This document shows positions 34,998 through 46,281 of a stretch of DNA of 64,000 nt, piece after piece. Where the stretch lies: positions 186,001 to 250,000 of the forward strand of contig CM049990.2 in NCBI GenBank assembly GCA_016630955.3. Reading direction: 5' to 3'. The translations under genes and the position numbers were made by a program. This DNA comes from Didymella arachidicola. Lineage: Eukaryota; Ascomycota; Dothideomycetes; Pleosporales; Didymellaceae. The notes beneath the pieces are model-generated. The model saw only the letters and a program-made list of their open reading frames with translations. It was not told the DNA's origin and did no database searches. Position 1 is the first letter of the stretch, and each line of letters starts with the position of its first letter.

Positions 34998-35628
34998 GGA
35001 TCCTCTGGTGGGTAGACAGAAACAACGCGAGTGTCAATGTAGCTGCGAAGGAGACTTGGAAGTCCAAAGAATGCACTCTGAGTGAGGTCTTACAAAATGC
35101 AGACTTGAAAGAAAATTATGCCTACAAGGTATTGCCGTCTACTGGCTTCTTGAATCGCAACGACTGGTGAATATCCCTCTCGTCAGCACACATCGGCCGA
35201 GCAGTGACAGGGCTTCCTATGGTTAGCTTTGCGCTCTTTATTAGCATTGAAGGTGGTCTTGCCTCCAAGGTGAGAAGGGCCGTTTTCAAAGGAGCAGTCG
35301 GGCGAACAATAACACCGATCCAGCCTCACCGACGACAACATCTCTCCACCGGAACTCAGAGTAACATCCAAACAACAAAAACGTCGGCGAGGCACTCTCG
35401 ATGCGGAGTTCCACGAGTCGCGATAGGACCTGCAATCCCAGCGGCGCTGACGATTCGCACGAGGTGATGGGAGATAAGCAGCCACCAGCCATATCATTGG
35501 TGTCGTGCTCCAGGGGGTAAGATCTGTATATAACGACCGCACAGTCACAGCAGAATGAAGCACCAAGCATATCTCCGCGTTCTCTATCTCGCAACATCGC
35601 ATCACAAACCACACCAACCATCCCAACC
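34998..35628. other. Intergenic region
   Basis: 3' flank of DUG3 and promoter of the SRPBCC gene, including a TATA box at 35527. Confidence 0.5.
35527..35533 (+). promoter_or_regulatory. TATA box of the SRPBCC-domain gene
   Basis: TATATAA about 100 bp upstream of the ATG at 35629, followed by an A/C-rich leader; position and sequence fit a fungal TATA element. Confidence 0.5.
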
Positions 35629-36143
35629 ATGCCAAACATCCTCAGAGTAACCACCGAAATCAACGCCCCCCCCTCCGCCGTCCGCGCAAAAGTAACCCCC
35701 CCCCCCCATCCCCCACCCATCTAACGCCCCCCCCCCCCCAGTTCCTCGACTTCCCCTCCCTCCCAAGCTACTCTAAATTCTTCTCATCAATCACCACCCC
35801 CAAACCCGGCAAGGACCTCCAACCCAACGACCGCGTCACCGTCAAAATCGCCTCCTCCCCCGCCTTCCCCGGAAAAATCGTTTCCAACACCCCCGAAGTA
35901 TTCGCCTGGACGGGCTCGCTGCCGCTCATCTTCACCGGCACGCATAGCTTCTACTGGACGCCGAGCCAGGTGACGCCGGGGGGGACGACGTTTACGCAGG
36001 AAGAGGTTTTTTCGGGGCTGCTGGGGGGGTTGTATGGGGATGGGGGGGTTGCGAGGAGGGTGGGGTTGAAGGAGAAGACTAGGGTGGGGTGGGATGGGTT
36101 TAATGGGGATTTGAAGAGGGTTGTTGAGGGGGAGGGGAGGTAG
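35629..36143 (+). CDS. SRPBCC / START-like (polyketide cyclase-type) domain protein
   Basis: Two exons (35629-35691, 35742-36143) encode 154 aa without signal peptide. The pattern TTEINAPPSAVRAK-FLDFPSLPSYSKFF, then VKIASSPAFPGKIV, EVFAWTGSLPLIFTGTHSFYW and a final helix is the beta-grip plus long C-terminal helix of the SRPBCC fold, which binds small hydrophobic ligands. The ligand is unknown. The 50-nt intron between them is almost pure C on the coding strand apart from GTAA, a CTAAC branch and AG. The coding strand then switches to G-rich, with many GGG codons, in the second half, and the G-rich character continues past the stop. Confidence 0.8.
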
Positions 36144-36857
36144 GGGGTGGGTTGTGGGTGGGTGAGGGCGGTGGAGGGTTCGGGTTTTTAGGGTTTTGCA
36201 TGGGGGTGGTTGAGAGGAGGGTTGGGGATTGTGTTTGGTTGTCTGTACGTGGGTTGTAATTTCTGCGGCAAATTGAATGCTAGTGGTGTTCTTTGGGTTG
36301 CGTTGCGCTTCGGTATTTGCTGCATGGGCCTGCTGATGCGCAATGATGGAAATGGTCTGGAGCCTCGCGTAGGGTCGAATATCATCTGCCTGGTCTCGAT
36401 GATGGCAATCATGTCTAAAGCCAGATCACGTGCTTCTTCTGGATTGACTATGTGGAGATAGCGAGCGAAGTTTTGGTTCATATGTTACTACTAGCGACGC
36501 GAGATAGACAAGCACGGCATTATCAATGTGGGTATAGCTCGTCCTTGCGCGGCAAGCAGTGGTCTTATGTTGAGCACTCTTCTGGGGCCTGATCGACTCG
36601 CGTACTGTGCTCCTCGTTCCTTGTTCCTTGTTCCTTGTTCCCTAGGCATGACAATGCCCTCACCGGCTGCCTTCCTCTGCATCTTGAAGATGGCCTGAAG
36701 TCTCAGTAGCTAGGACGGTATCATCCGCAATAGCCAGCGTAGCAATGATACGAACCGCCGAAGAATGGCGCTTATCCACTGCTCGCCGGATAAAGAGACA
36801 TAGCTCTCGACGATCACGACGAGAGATGATAGCTTGCGGCGCTGAAGCTGGCTTGCC
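36144..36857. other. Intergenic region between convergent genes
   Basis: Strongly G-rich for the first 100 bp, then ordinary. Contains a GTTCCTT repeat. No gene seen. Confidence 0.5.
36616..36641. repeat. GTTCCTT heptamer repeat
   Basis: Three tandem copies plus a partial fourth. Confidence 0.8.
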
Positions 36858-39307
36858 TCAGGACGTAGCTGTCTTCTTCGTATGCTTCCTCCACTCACTT
36901 CGTGTGTCTCGCTCGAAAAACTTCTTGGCTTTCTCCTCGTCAATCTGATTATCCTTCATCAAACCCGTTGTCTCGTTGTCGCAAACGTCCACAATTGTTT
37001 GACAGAAGTCTTGCCACGTTTCGTTCAAGATTTTGTAGCCTTTGGTCTTCTCCTTCGGACTGAGGCAGCTGTACTCGATACTCCAATGTGCGAGCTGCTT
37101 CCAACTATACAGTGACATAGTAGGAGCCCCAACCATTATTTGGTAGAACTCGTGGTTCATCGAATTCCTGTAGCATTGTAAGCAAAATGGCCCGCGGGTC
37201 TGTTGATGATAGTGAAAACCTACGTGAAGAGAGACGGGTTGTCGCTATTGACTGTGCAGGGGATGCCTGCCGCGAGAAGCTCTGGGAACGGATGCTCCTT
37301 AATGTTTCGGCAAAGATGGAGGAGCTCGTTGGAAATTGGACAAAGCTCGACGCATATACCTTCTTGAGCTGGCACGTCGCCTTCTTTGACTTTACGCTTG
37401 AATTTGTCGACGAGATGAGGGTGCTTCATTAGAGCAAATCCATGACCGATACGCTTAGCTCCGAGAGCCACAGCATCGTACAGGTTCGACTTGCTTGGAT
37501 CCTCAGAGCCGCCTGTGTCAAGTAGGGACTCACCAGCGTGAAACAGGAAAGGTATCTCGAGGCCCCTGGCTTTACATGTGGCTCTGAATGCCACAAGCTC
37601 TTCCTTGTAATAGCCAATGTGGTTCGGTCGATCTTCTGCACCTACAAGATCGAAGCCTGTCCAAGGTCAGCCTATGAGCTCTATTAGATTGTACGCATTT
37701 CGATGCTTACCGCAGATAAGGCTCGGATATCGTTCTTTCAGTTCGATGCACTGTTTCATCTCTTCCCGCATCATCTTTTTAGGAATTGAACGGGGAGTGC
37801 AGTAGATGATCTTTAACCCAAATGGGAATTCTTCATTTGACCGATTTGAATCCAGTCGAATCTCCTCCTGCTTCGCGTGAACCGCATCGATGATCATCTG
37901 CATCTGAGAGGGATTGTCGATTTTACCCTTGCCATCGCTGGTGGGTATGAACTTGTCAAGCAACATTGGTCGAAGCTCCGCGTACATGACTTTTTCTCTG
38001 ATCAGGGCTTCGATGGCTTGGCCAATGTACCACTTGTAAACACTCTCGTAGTTCAAAAGACCTTTGAAGCATCTCGTGGCTTGATTGAACCGGGCCCAGA
38101 CACTGTGAGCAGAATTTAGCAGATTGCCCGTAGGTTCGTTGGAAACCGCTACTCTTACCCATTCACCGTTTGTTTCTTGCCATAGGCTTCTTTTGGACTC
38201 AAGATCATCTTAGACTTGAGCCAGTTCTCGGCAGGACTTAAGTCGACAGGACCGGTGTTCTCACCACATCCACGAAGAGGCTCTTTCGAATTAGGCTCTA
38301 CCTTACGTTGCCCTACGCGTTCGTGGAACTTCTTCTCTTCAAACTTCTTTTGGAAATCGGACCATTTCATCCATATCGTTCTTTGCATCTCGGGCTTTTT
38401 CCAGTTGTCTGACCTACCAGGGTAATCGGTGTGGAATATATCGACGGTCTCGTCGACAGTGTCGGGATCTAAGACATTGAAGACCATCTCCGTCTCATCC
38501 AGGTCTTTGTCGCTCGACAAAGGTCGAATGCTTCGAATGTAGATGTTCTCCATATTTTTGGCTTGTATCAACAACTGCTCGGGATTCAGCTCCGCATTGA
38601 AATGAAGGTGCAAAAGCGCTCCTTTTGGCACAAGCTCTGCTATCTCGAACAGCTTGCTTTCGGTGTCAATGCGCTTCTTGTTCGTCAGGAATTGCCCACC
38701 CATGTCCAAGGTCTCTGGACCCGGTATTGCTTCTGACGGGAGATTACCGAAAGTCACTCGTCGTTCGTACTCTCGTATACCACGTACGATGATCGCAGCC
38801 CTCGCTTCTATAGTCTCGAACTTCTTCTTTGATCTCGAGGTGAAAGTGGGTCTCACAGCGCGATCCCAGGTGTCGCCTTCTTCCTGGTTCACAAGCTCAT
38901 TGCGATCTTTGTCATATTCCTCGACAAGATTGGTGAGCTCAAGGTATCTTTCGAAGGTCATTCCCGCGTCTTCTTTGTCGATGTCCATCGTATCCGCTTT
39001 CTCTGCTATAACGGGAGCCTTGATGACGGGCTTCCGTCTATTCGGGAGAAGACTTGATGCTCTACGTTTCTTCCTTGGAGAGTCAGCTACCGTCATGGTT
39101 GCCCCGTCAACCTTCTCTGGTGTTTTGTGCCTTCCACGTACAAGGCTGCATTGTTGTCAGCTTCTGACTATCCGGACGATTGTATGAAGGCCGCGCGTCC
39201 ACCTCTCTGAATGGCAAAACTCACAATGTTGGTAAACACTTTGTCCACAGGGTAGCGTTGGACTGGTCGGATTCACTCGCAATCTCCGGTTCCTCGTCAA
39301 CTGGCAT
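36858..39307 (-). CDS. Adenosine deaminase-related growth factor (ADGF/CECR1) family protein
   Basis: Five exons (39225-39307, 38159-39145, 37711-38102, 37224-37656, 36858-37167) give 734 aa. If translation starts at the Met codon at 39096 the product is 690 aa; both keep the frame. The upstream exon is supported by an acceptor TGCAG with a GCTGAC branch and by in-frame coding back from 39096, but is the least certain part. Active-site motifs are complete: LLHLHF (HxH zinc ligands), HAGES (His plus catalytic Glu), RIGHGFAL and NSDNPSLF (Asp ligand). DLVGAEDRP matches the ADGF-type conserved block. The reaction is adenosine to inosine plus ammonia. Unlike secreted animal members there is no signal peptide; instead PRKKRR and a Lys/Arg-rich N terminus suggest an intracellular, possibly nuclear protein. 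Confidence 0.88.
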
Positions 39308-40778
39308 GCTCTTCACGGTTTCAAGTTCCGATTCTTCCAATGTGCATACCGGTCAAGGTGAGCCTCGGGTCCTTCAGTCCGGGGCGCAGGTTACACAGGT
39401 ATAAGCTGCTGCTGCCTTTACCGGTGAATACGCGAAGGCTGTAAGCCGTGCGGATGATAGTTGTTGACTCCTGAGTCTTCGGAAGGCTGTTGCTCCCACG
39501 AGGCGGTGACTGCGTATGGCAAAGTGGCCGTAGGAGCAATCAGCCAGGCGAATTGTAAGGCTTCACAGTCTTAATCCACTTTGATTCGCTTCTTGGCCTA
39601 GATTGGGTCAGCACCAGTCTTTGAAATCGTTGCGCGTGTACAAGCTCGAAGACCAAGAAAGCTACGGGGAACTGCACCATGTCTAGTGCATCATATGCCC
39701 AACAAGGCTGAATCATCACAAGACTGGTACCTGGCCAGCATGACCTTTTGTCGCAGACATTAAAGAAGCTAAGTACTGCGGAAGAAGACACGAAGATCGA
39801 CCAACATTGGACATGAATCATTTGCATCATCGAGAAACGTCTTGCGACCTTCTAGATAACAAGTACAAGGCTGAAAAGTACAGGGGAGCCATCGCGTGCC
39901 TGAGGGCATCAGGCGGAGGGAAAGAGCACCCACGTACATCAGCACACGCTCTTCTGCGCGATCACTTGTTCCTTCTCTTGACGCTCGCCACTCATGCGAA
40001 ACTAAAATCGATGTCTTCTGGAATTATTTGGAGCTTTGCGCTCGATGCTCGATGTTTCAGCAGCCGCCAGCCTGGCGCGTGCGGCTGCGATGTTGTTCGG
40101 GCAATCCGAGGGCGGGCGATCAAAAGCTCAGACTCCACAGTCGAGGCGCAGCGTTCCAATACTCACAAGACGTCACGACAGCGTGCGGGTCTGTGTTGAT
40201 GTTGATGTTTGATGTCAAATGCTGGGCTCGGCAGGGCAGGACACCCTCGTGTTCAGCGCAAAGAGGCTGTGCAAGTAATGCGTGCCGGGCGCCAAACCCT
40301 TGGAGCCTGGCAACCGATGTCAGCCTTCCTGCCCCTCACTTCGATGCCAGCCTGAGATACCAATCATCCAATGAGGACACAAATTTCGTGAACCATTGAG
40401 GCTGTGAAGCGCCACACTCTGTGCTTCCCAGATGGAGACTGGGAGGACTCGCTCGCCAATGCTTGCTTATCCTGTAGAAGGGCTCTTTTGACGCTCTGTG
40501 AGACGATGATGGCAATGTTCAGTTACTTTTTGGCCCCCATCAACCACGCACCTGTGCACCATGCCAAGTTTTGAGCTGCATAAACTTTTGCACAGCACCT
40601 CATGCGTCGTCATGTCTCTTTCGAGCCTCATCTCTACGGTTCATGTCCCTCCATCATATAGGTATCCCAGCCACATCCGTGAAGCGCATTGCCGACCCAT
40701 GTTTCTTACCCGCGCCGTTCTGCTTTGATTCTTGTTCGAGGGTCCCCTTGGTCAGCGTAGCCTGCCTCCACTTTCACG
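39308..40778. other. Intergenic region
   Basis: 1.47 kb between divergent genes, with short motif-free ORFs only. It should hold both promoters. Confidence 0.5.
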
Positions 40779-42257
40779 ATGCCTGCCTCGCTATTGCAGG
40801 CTAGAATGCATTGGTTGCAACCTCAGGAAGATGGCACAATCGATCTTAGCGCCCTACAGCTTGACATTGTCGGTTTTCTGGCTATCCTTGGTGAAGGTTC
40901 CGTACTTGCGAACGCTCAGGTGTCTACCCTGTCGCGATGGGTTTTCTTGCCGCGTTTGTTACCCGCCCCACAAGCTTTGATGAGACCGACCAGGCCATTG
41001 CATCTTGAGCCTGTTCCTGGAATTGTATCCGGCGTATGGTCGGGCAACAATAGAGATTACATCAATCATATAGCCAACATCGTATGGTGAGTAACTTTCT
41101 GCTTGGTTACTCCTCGCGCTTGCGGGTCGGTTCCAATCTTCAAACACCGACCCTGCAACAAGTAGGAGCCCTCGCTGACTACAATTAGTGACGCAAATAA
41201 GTTGCCACCATACTCTGTTCGCGTTGTCGAAATCAGAAGGAAAGAAGACAAGCCGTTGAAAGCAAAGGCTTTTGCGCCCCTCACATTCGTCGCCATACTT
41301 GGTTGCGTCCTCTCAGCAATGTTGTTGGCCATATCAATCCACTTCCGTGACGGCATGTCCATCGTTGCTACGGTCAACCTTTCGCTGCTGTCCAGCCTTA
41401 TTGGGTATGGCAATAAGTGGACACTTCAGCTCCCCAAGAGGTTCCGGAAAATGAGCAAGCATAATAAGAAGACTGCGACATTCAACCGTTTCCCAACAAA
41501 AGCCAGGAACACGCCCTCTATCGGCCTAGCAGTCGCCAGTACCGAGCCAGAGAAGCAAATGTCATCCTCACAGGCTGGACCGGATCCAAAGCCAAACAGA
41601 GATTTCGCTCCCAAGGGAGATGTGGTCATTCGATACCCAAAAGGAAGCTTCTTGGTTATCCGTTGTTCGGAAGACATCGCACGCGAGCTTTACTTCGCTC
41701 CAGAGGAGATCGAATACCTCCTTGAACACGCTTGGGCTTACCGGCTCCTCAGTCTGATCGGCACCATGATGCTCATGGGTGGAGTGATATGCCTAGCCAA
41801 CGCAAGGATTGAGAACCAGATCGCATGGGCAGGCGCGTATATGCTCCTCGGCTCGTCTTACTGGATCGTTGCTGCTTTACCTGGGAAACTGCATTGGGAC
41901 ACAACAGCCTACGAAGTCGTTCAGGAAGCTCTCTCCGACTCCGATCTTGACGCTAAAGGCTATCCATCCTTGGCCAGCGAGACATTCACACAAGCCTTGT
42001 GGAGGGCGATCGTTGTCAGCAAAGATACGGCTTGGGTGAGACAAAGTAATGCTTGTCCAAGCACGAGAACATGGGACGACTGGTTAGATATGGCTAGAGC
42101 ATGCAGCCGAGAGGTTCGAGATTACGAAACATTACACAACGGCAAGAAGATAACGACGTGGGAAATTCCGAAATGGGATCCCCAAGAATATCTCAATGAG
42201 TTGTTGGAAACAGACTCGAAGAACCGCAGTTCTCACTCGATGGCGCAGCATGCCTGA
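40779..42257 (+). CDS. Conserved fungal multi-pass membrane protein of unknown function
   Basis: Two exons (40779-41086, 41189-42257; 102-nt intron with GTGAGT and CGCTGAC branch) encode 458 aa. The N-terminal block (MHWLQPQEDGTIDLSALQLD, LTNAQ-like, LEPVPGIVSG, PPYSVRVVEIRR) and the later PKGDVVIRYPKGSFLVIRC and YWIVAALPGKLHWDT blocks recur in a family I remember as widespread but unnamed in filamentous ascomycetes. Four hydrophobic helices are visible: two around 130-180 (FVAILGCVLSAMLLAISIHF and a following stretch) and two around 295-345. Between them is a soluble loop. No catalytic motif is recognised. Confidence 0.82.
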
Positions 42258-42685
42258 GTGCAGCTGCGTCTGTAAGAAGATTTGCATGATGCATAGCGTG
42301 GCATGATATAGTACGAGGCACGACATTACGAGTATTGACGACTGATGTAACTACTGAGCGTTTCGGAATCTGGCTTACACTTCGCCTGGCGTGTTTGGGC
42401 ATTTCAATTTTGGATATTCATAGGTTGCATTTCTACCATCGAGAATAGACTTGATCGTGTACATATCATCGCCTCTTTCCCGAAGCTCTCTATGACGTGC
42501 TCACAGACCTTCGTAGTAATGTTGTAATACCCGTTTATGCCACCATAGGGCATCACAATGAGATCACGGACGTGACTTGGTTCTGCTCATGGTCTGATCG
42601 CGGTATAATCGCTCGGGACCTCCTGGGCTGGCCGAGCTTCAGGGTCTGATCTTGAATCAGATCGATACCAAAAATGTCGGTGAGA
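42258..42685. other. Intergenic region between convergent genes
   Basis: 3' flanks only; nothing recognised. Confidence 0.5.
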
Positions 42686-43506
42686 TCAGGTGGCACTCTT
42701 CCACCGCTGCTCATACTCCACCTTTTTTCTTACGACTTGCCTCAGCCACTCCTCCAAGTTCTGACTCTGCACAGCCCCATCAACCTCCATGCTGTCGCCG
42801 AGGCTCACACCACCCTGGTCCTCCTCCTTGCAACATATCTCCTCTGCCATCCCACATGCTTGCTCCCATTCTTCGTAGCTGAATTTCCCATCGCTCTCAT
42901 TCAGCAGTAACCGCCTGTCGCCAGAGAAAGCGAACACATGTGTAGATCTGATGGGCTTCGCACGCAGCAGCTCGTTCGCTGTTGGAGTAAGAAGTGGCGC
43001 CGAGCTCTGTTCTATTGACGAGGGGTAGGCGACGAGTACGGAGGTAAGTGTTGTTGAGAGTGGTATCGACGCAGATAGCAAGCTGAGAAACGCTGTGTGA
43101 AGAAGATGCGGTAGCAGAGTCAGACTGGTGTTTACGCCGGCCGATGTATCCTCTTCTGGCAAACTTCGTACTTGCAATGTGATCTGGACGAGTGTGCGGG
43201 GAATGAGGCGTGTGAGGATTATCGAGCGCAATGTGTTGTAGAGGAGGGTCTCGAGGTGACGCTCACGTGGTGCTGTATTGAAGTCAATACAGTTCTCTGT
43301 GTACATTACAACATTTCGTGCTTACTTCCTACGCCAGCAGAAGGCCTAACGTTGACTTCTAATGTTGCTTCTTCTGGCTGCTCATCGCGGCGTTGTACTT
43401 CTATGGGGCCATTCACTGCGCCAATGATAGCATAACCATTATGTGTGTATGTCGCCGACCCATCTGCTCGATTCAAATGTGCGAGCGTGACCTCAGGCGC
43501 AACCAT
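42686..43506 (-). CDS. RRP46: Exosome core subunit Rrp46 (RNase PH-like)
   Basis: Two exons (43326-43506, 42686-43272; 53-nt intron) encode 255 aa. The first exon contains LNRADGSATYTHNGYAIIGA and GPIEVQRRDEQPEEATLEV, and the second begins with PRERHLETLL, a typical RNase PH-fold start and strand order of Rrp46. Rrp46 is one of six catalytically inactive ring subunits of the eukaryotic exosome, processing and degrading rRNA, snoRNA and mRNA in nucleus and cytoplasm. The C-terminal extension (EEDQGGVSLGDSMEVDG) is acidic and less conserved. It is transcribed divergently from PEX4. Confidence 0.9.
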
Positions 43507-43783
43507 CGTAAATGTAATGTGGGGGTATTTGGTGTTGCAAAGTGAATCTCGAAGATGAGATCACCAGCGCGACTTCCCAAACTTTTGGTGGGTCCAAGCT
43601 CTGAGCAACGAATGGCAGGAGCGCTGGGCCGAGGTGCAGCTGATAGCTGGCGATCATCAAGTGTCAACGCGCCAGCCTCTACGACGTTGCTCACATTGCC
43701 GGATTTCGTCGGGCCATATAACCCCAGAAACTTGTCGCGTATCATCTGGAAATCGTCCGTTGGAAGTTCAAAGCGTGCACATC
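43507..43783. promoter_or_regulatory. Shared divergent promoter of RRP46 and PEX4
   Basis: 277 bp between the two start codons must contain both promoters. No recognised motif. Confidence 0.45.
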
Positions 43784-44351
43784 ATGGCAGGCTCATCTCG
43801 TGGCGCAACCAAGCGTCTCATGACCGAGCTGCAGACCTACCAGAAGGACCCAAATGAAGAGTTGTTGGACCTTGGGCCCGCAGATGAAGATGTGATGCAC
43901 TGGAGAGCAGTAATGAAGGGTGTAGAAGGCACAGCGTATGAAGGCATGTCATTGGGTTGCTCTTTCTTTCTCTCTCGACATAAGAGGAGCATGCTATTTC
44001 TTGCCTCTTTACTGACTGTCCGCAGGCGGCACATGGCTACTTGACATCCACATCCCCCCGACTTACCCAAACTCGCCTCCATCGATACGATTCATCACGC
44101 CCATCTGCCACCCGAACGTCGACTTCAAGACCGGCGAGATCTGCCTTGATCTGCTCAAGACAAATTGGACACCCGCATACACCATTGCAACGACCATGAC
44201 GAGTATACATCAGCTTCTGACCAGCGCAGAGCCAGACAGTCCACTTAATGTCGACATTGCGCAGCTGTTTCGGCAGGGCGACTACGTGGGCGCTGAAGCG
44301 CTGATACGATTTTACACAGAGACGGAGAAATATACCCGAAGAGCGAGATAA
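43784..44351 (+). CDS. PEX4: Peroxisomal ubiquitin-conjugating enzyme E2 (Pex4)
   Basis: Two exons (43784-43943, 44026-44351) encode 161 aa, one complete UBC fold. The catalytic region reads HPNVDFKTGEICLDLLK (HPN motif and active Cys), followed by NWTPAYTIATTMTSIHQLL and EPDSPLNVDIAQLFRQGD, the wording typical of Pex4 rather than other E2s. Pex4 ubiquitinates the import receptor Pex5 on a Cys for recycling from the peroxisome, anchored by Pex22. The intron 43944-44025 must use a GC donor (AAG|GCATGT) with a CTGAC branch and CGCAG acceptor. The nearby GT (43948) would destroy the frame, whereas the GC donor gives the expected YEGGTWLLDI. Confidence 0.9.
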
Positions 44352-45633
44352 TATCTTATACGGCTTTGCACGCTCTAGAGGCTGTCTAAGAGCCTTGGGG
44401 GCCCTGAGACAGTGTCCGCACAACAACGTGTGCACATGCGATGTTCGCAGGTGACGGACATTGAATGACTTGTTTTCCCACACGTTTCCATATTCTGTAA
44501 ATGGGTCTCGGAGAATTCTCGAGACTCATAAATTGTGTGGAGACTAAAGTGAAAGTTTGGGTGTATATGGAGACAGCGTTTGTATACGAGACGATGCCCA
44601 TTCAATTTGCCATTAGGCACCCGTGTGGCATGCTAAGTATGGAATTTGATTATCGAAGATTTGGAGATTGTAGTTCGCGGTAGGCTTTGGTCTTGACTGG
44701 CGCGCACGCTACGATGCCAGACCTTTCTGAATGTACTGGCTGCCATGCTACTCTTAGCTGGAACTTCCCACGATGCATCGCGAGCACAAAGGAGCATACA
44801 GGTCGAGATTGATTGCAGTCACCGCCATCAGTCGATTGAGCGTTAGTCCCGATGAGTCCTGCGCAAGGCTGGCATTCTCAATTCTCATGAAATGCGCCCA
44901 TCATACGATCAATAGCTACATGCAGCCTCAGGTTCACGACACTTCTCGCGCGCGTAGTCCAGCGCTACAATCGCCTTCTGCCATCTAGACTTTAGCCTCA
45001 TATTTTGGGCGGGAGCTAGTGACCTGCAGGTGTTGACACTACGGCCAGCTAGCTGACGGACGCCAGCCTCAAGTCTGCCTTCGAGCTCTGGGCCTTGTGG
45101 AACTGCATTGCGGATTAATCGCTTCCCGAACAGTATTATCAAAAAGTATGCGAGCATGTTGGGGTAAGTTTGGATAGATTGATCTTAGTTCCATTATTGG
45201 TATGGGAGCCTTAGCACTGTGCCTCTCCGCGGCACAATCCGCATTCTACAGCCAGCCACAGGTGACTAGGGTACAGGAAACCGACGCGCGCATGACTTTC
45301 GCCAATGCTGAGTGATCTTGACGTCTGTAGGAACTCCCGCGTCAAGACACATCGCTGAATGACGGATCCCAGACACCCGCATGGCTGCCCCACCGGGAGT
45401 TCACTTCTTCAGCTACTAAGCGGACCGCCACCGACCAAGCTTCGTAACGAGCGCTTGGTCCGACTCGCGACCAACAGCAATTTCAAGGCGTTCGTGCGCC
45501 ATGCTGCGAACTGGCGGTGTCGTTATGACTCTCTGCAGATCCGGCACGTGTCGTGAGAGTTTACGAGTGGAAATGGGTGTCGTCACACGGATGGTTGAGA
45601 AACGAGATTGGTGTTGATGCCGTTGGATATGGT
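44352..45633. other. Intergenic region between convergent genes
   Basis: 1.28 kb with no supported ORF or RNA gene. Confidence 0.5.
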
Positions 45634-46191
45634 TCAACCGCCGGCCACGTTCCAGTGTGATCGTCGCCAGCCATCCGTTGAAGTTGTCATGGTGCCGTAA
45701 AGGACAGCTTCGCCCAGTGGAGTGCCAGAGTTGGGGATATGACGCGTGTACGATGCCGAGTGCCGTCCTTCGATGTTGACTGCTATCGATCCAGAGGTCT
45801 TGCAGCGGGATGATGGGGCTGGCAGAGGGTAGTACATAGGATCGTACGGTCCTGGCAAGGCTTGTGGGGGTGACACCCAGGGGAAGATAGGTTTCTCGGT
45901 GTGCTCGAGAATCTCTTGCTTCAGAGAGTTCAGATGATTCTTGTGGTCGTGCTCCCACTGAGGCTGCCAGGTTGCGGAGTCCTGCCTCCCGAGCAATGGC
46001 TTGGTGATATGCTTCTCCAAAACGTCTACATTCGTGTCGACACTCCGGCTTTGCCTCTGTGAGATACTACTGATAACAATCCAGGCTATAACAGCAGCAG
46101 CTGAGACGACCAGAAGGACTTGGAGGAGCCTGCTTTGCTTGGAGTTTGAAAGGATCTGTCCCGCATTCTGAAGGCTCGAGTATGGTGGCAT
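45634..46191 (-). CDS. Small single-pass membrane protein, hypothetical
   Basis: Single exon of 185 aa from the Met at 46191. An in-frame Met at 46281 would give 215 aa and add a second hydrophobic stretch (LLSLPVFFIIPTT). From 46191 there is one clear transmembrane helix at about residues 22-43 (LLQVLLVVSAAAVIAWIVIS). The remaining 140 residues are soluble, with Pro-rich FPWVSPPQALPGPYDPMYYP and a C-terminal ASYTRHIPNSGTPLGEAVLY. Type II topology is likely. No family name recognised; the even coding signal and fully open frame suggest a real gene. Confidence 0.6.
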   Translation of the reverse strand: MPPYSSLQNAGQILSNSKQSRLLQVLLVVSAAAVIAWIVISSISQRQSRSVDTNVDVLEKHITKPLLGRQDSATWQPQWEHDHKNHLNSLKQEILEHTEKPIFPWVSPPQALPGPYDPMYYPLPAPSSRCKTSGSIAVNIEGRHSASYTRHIPNSGTPLGEAVLYGTMTTSTDGWRRSHWNVAGG

Positions 46192-46281
46192 GGTGGTAGG
46201 AATGATAAAGAACACTGGAAGGCTCAAGAGCCTGAGCACAAGTGAGCGCGTTGGCGAGGTGTGGTTGCGTGCTGCAGGCAT

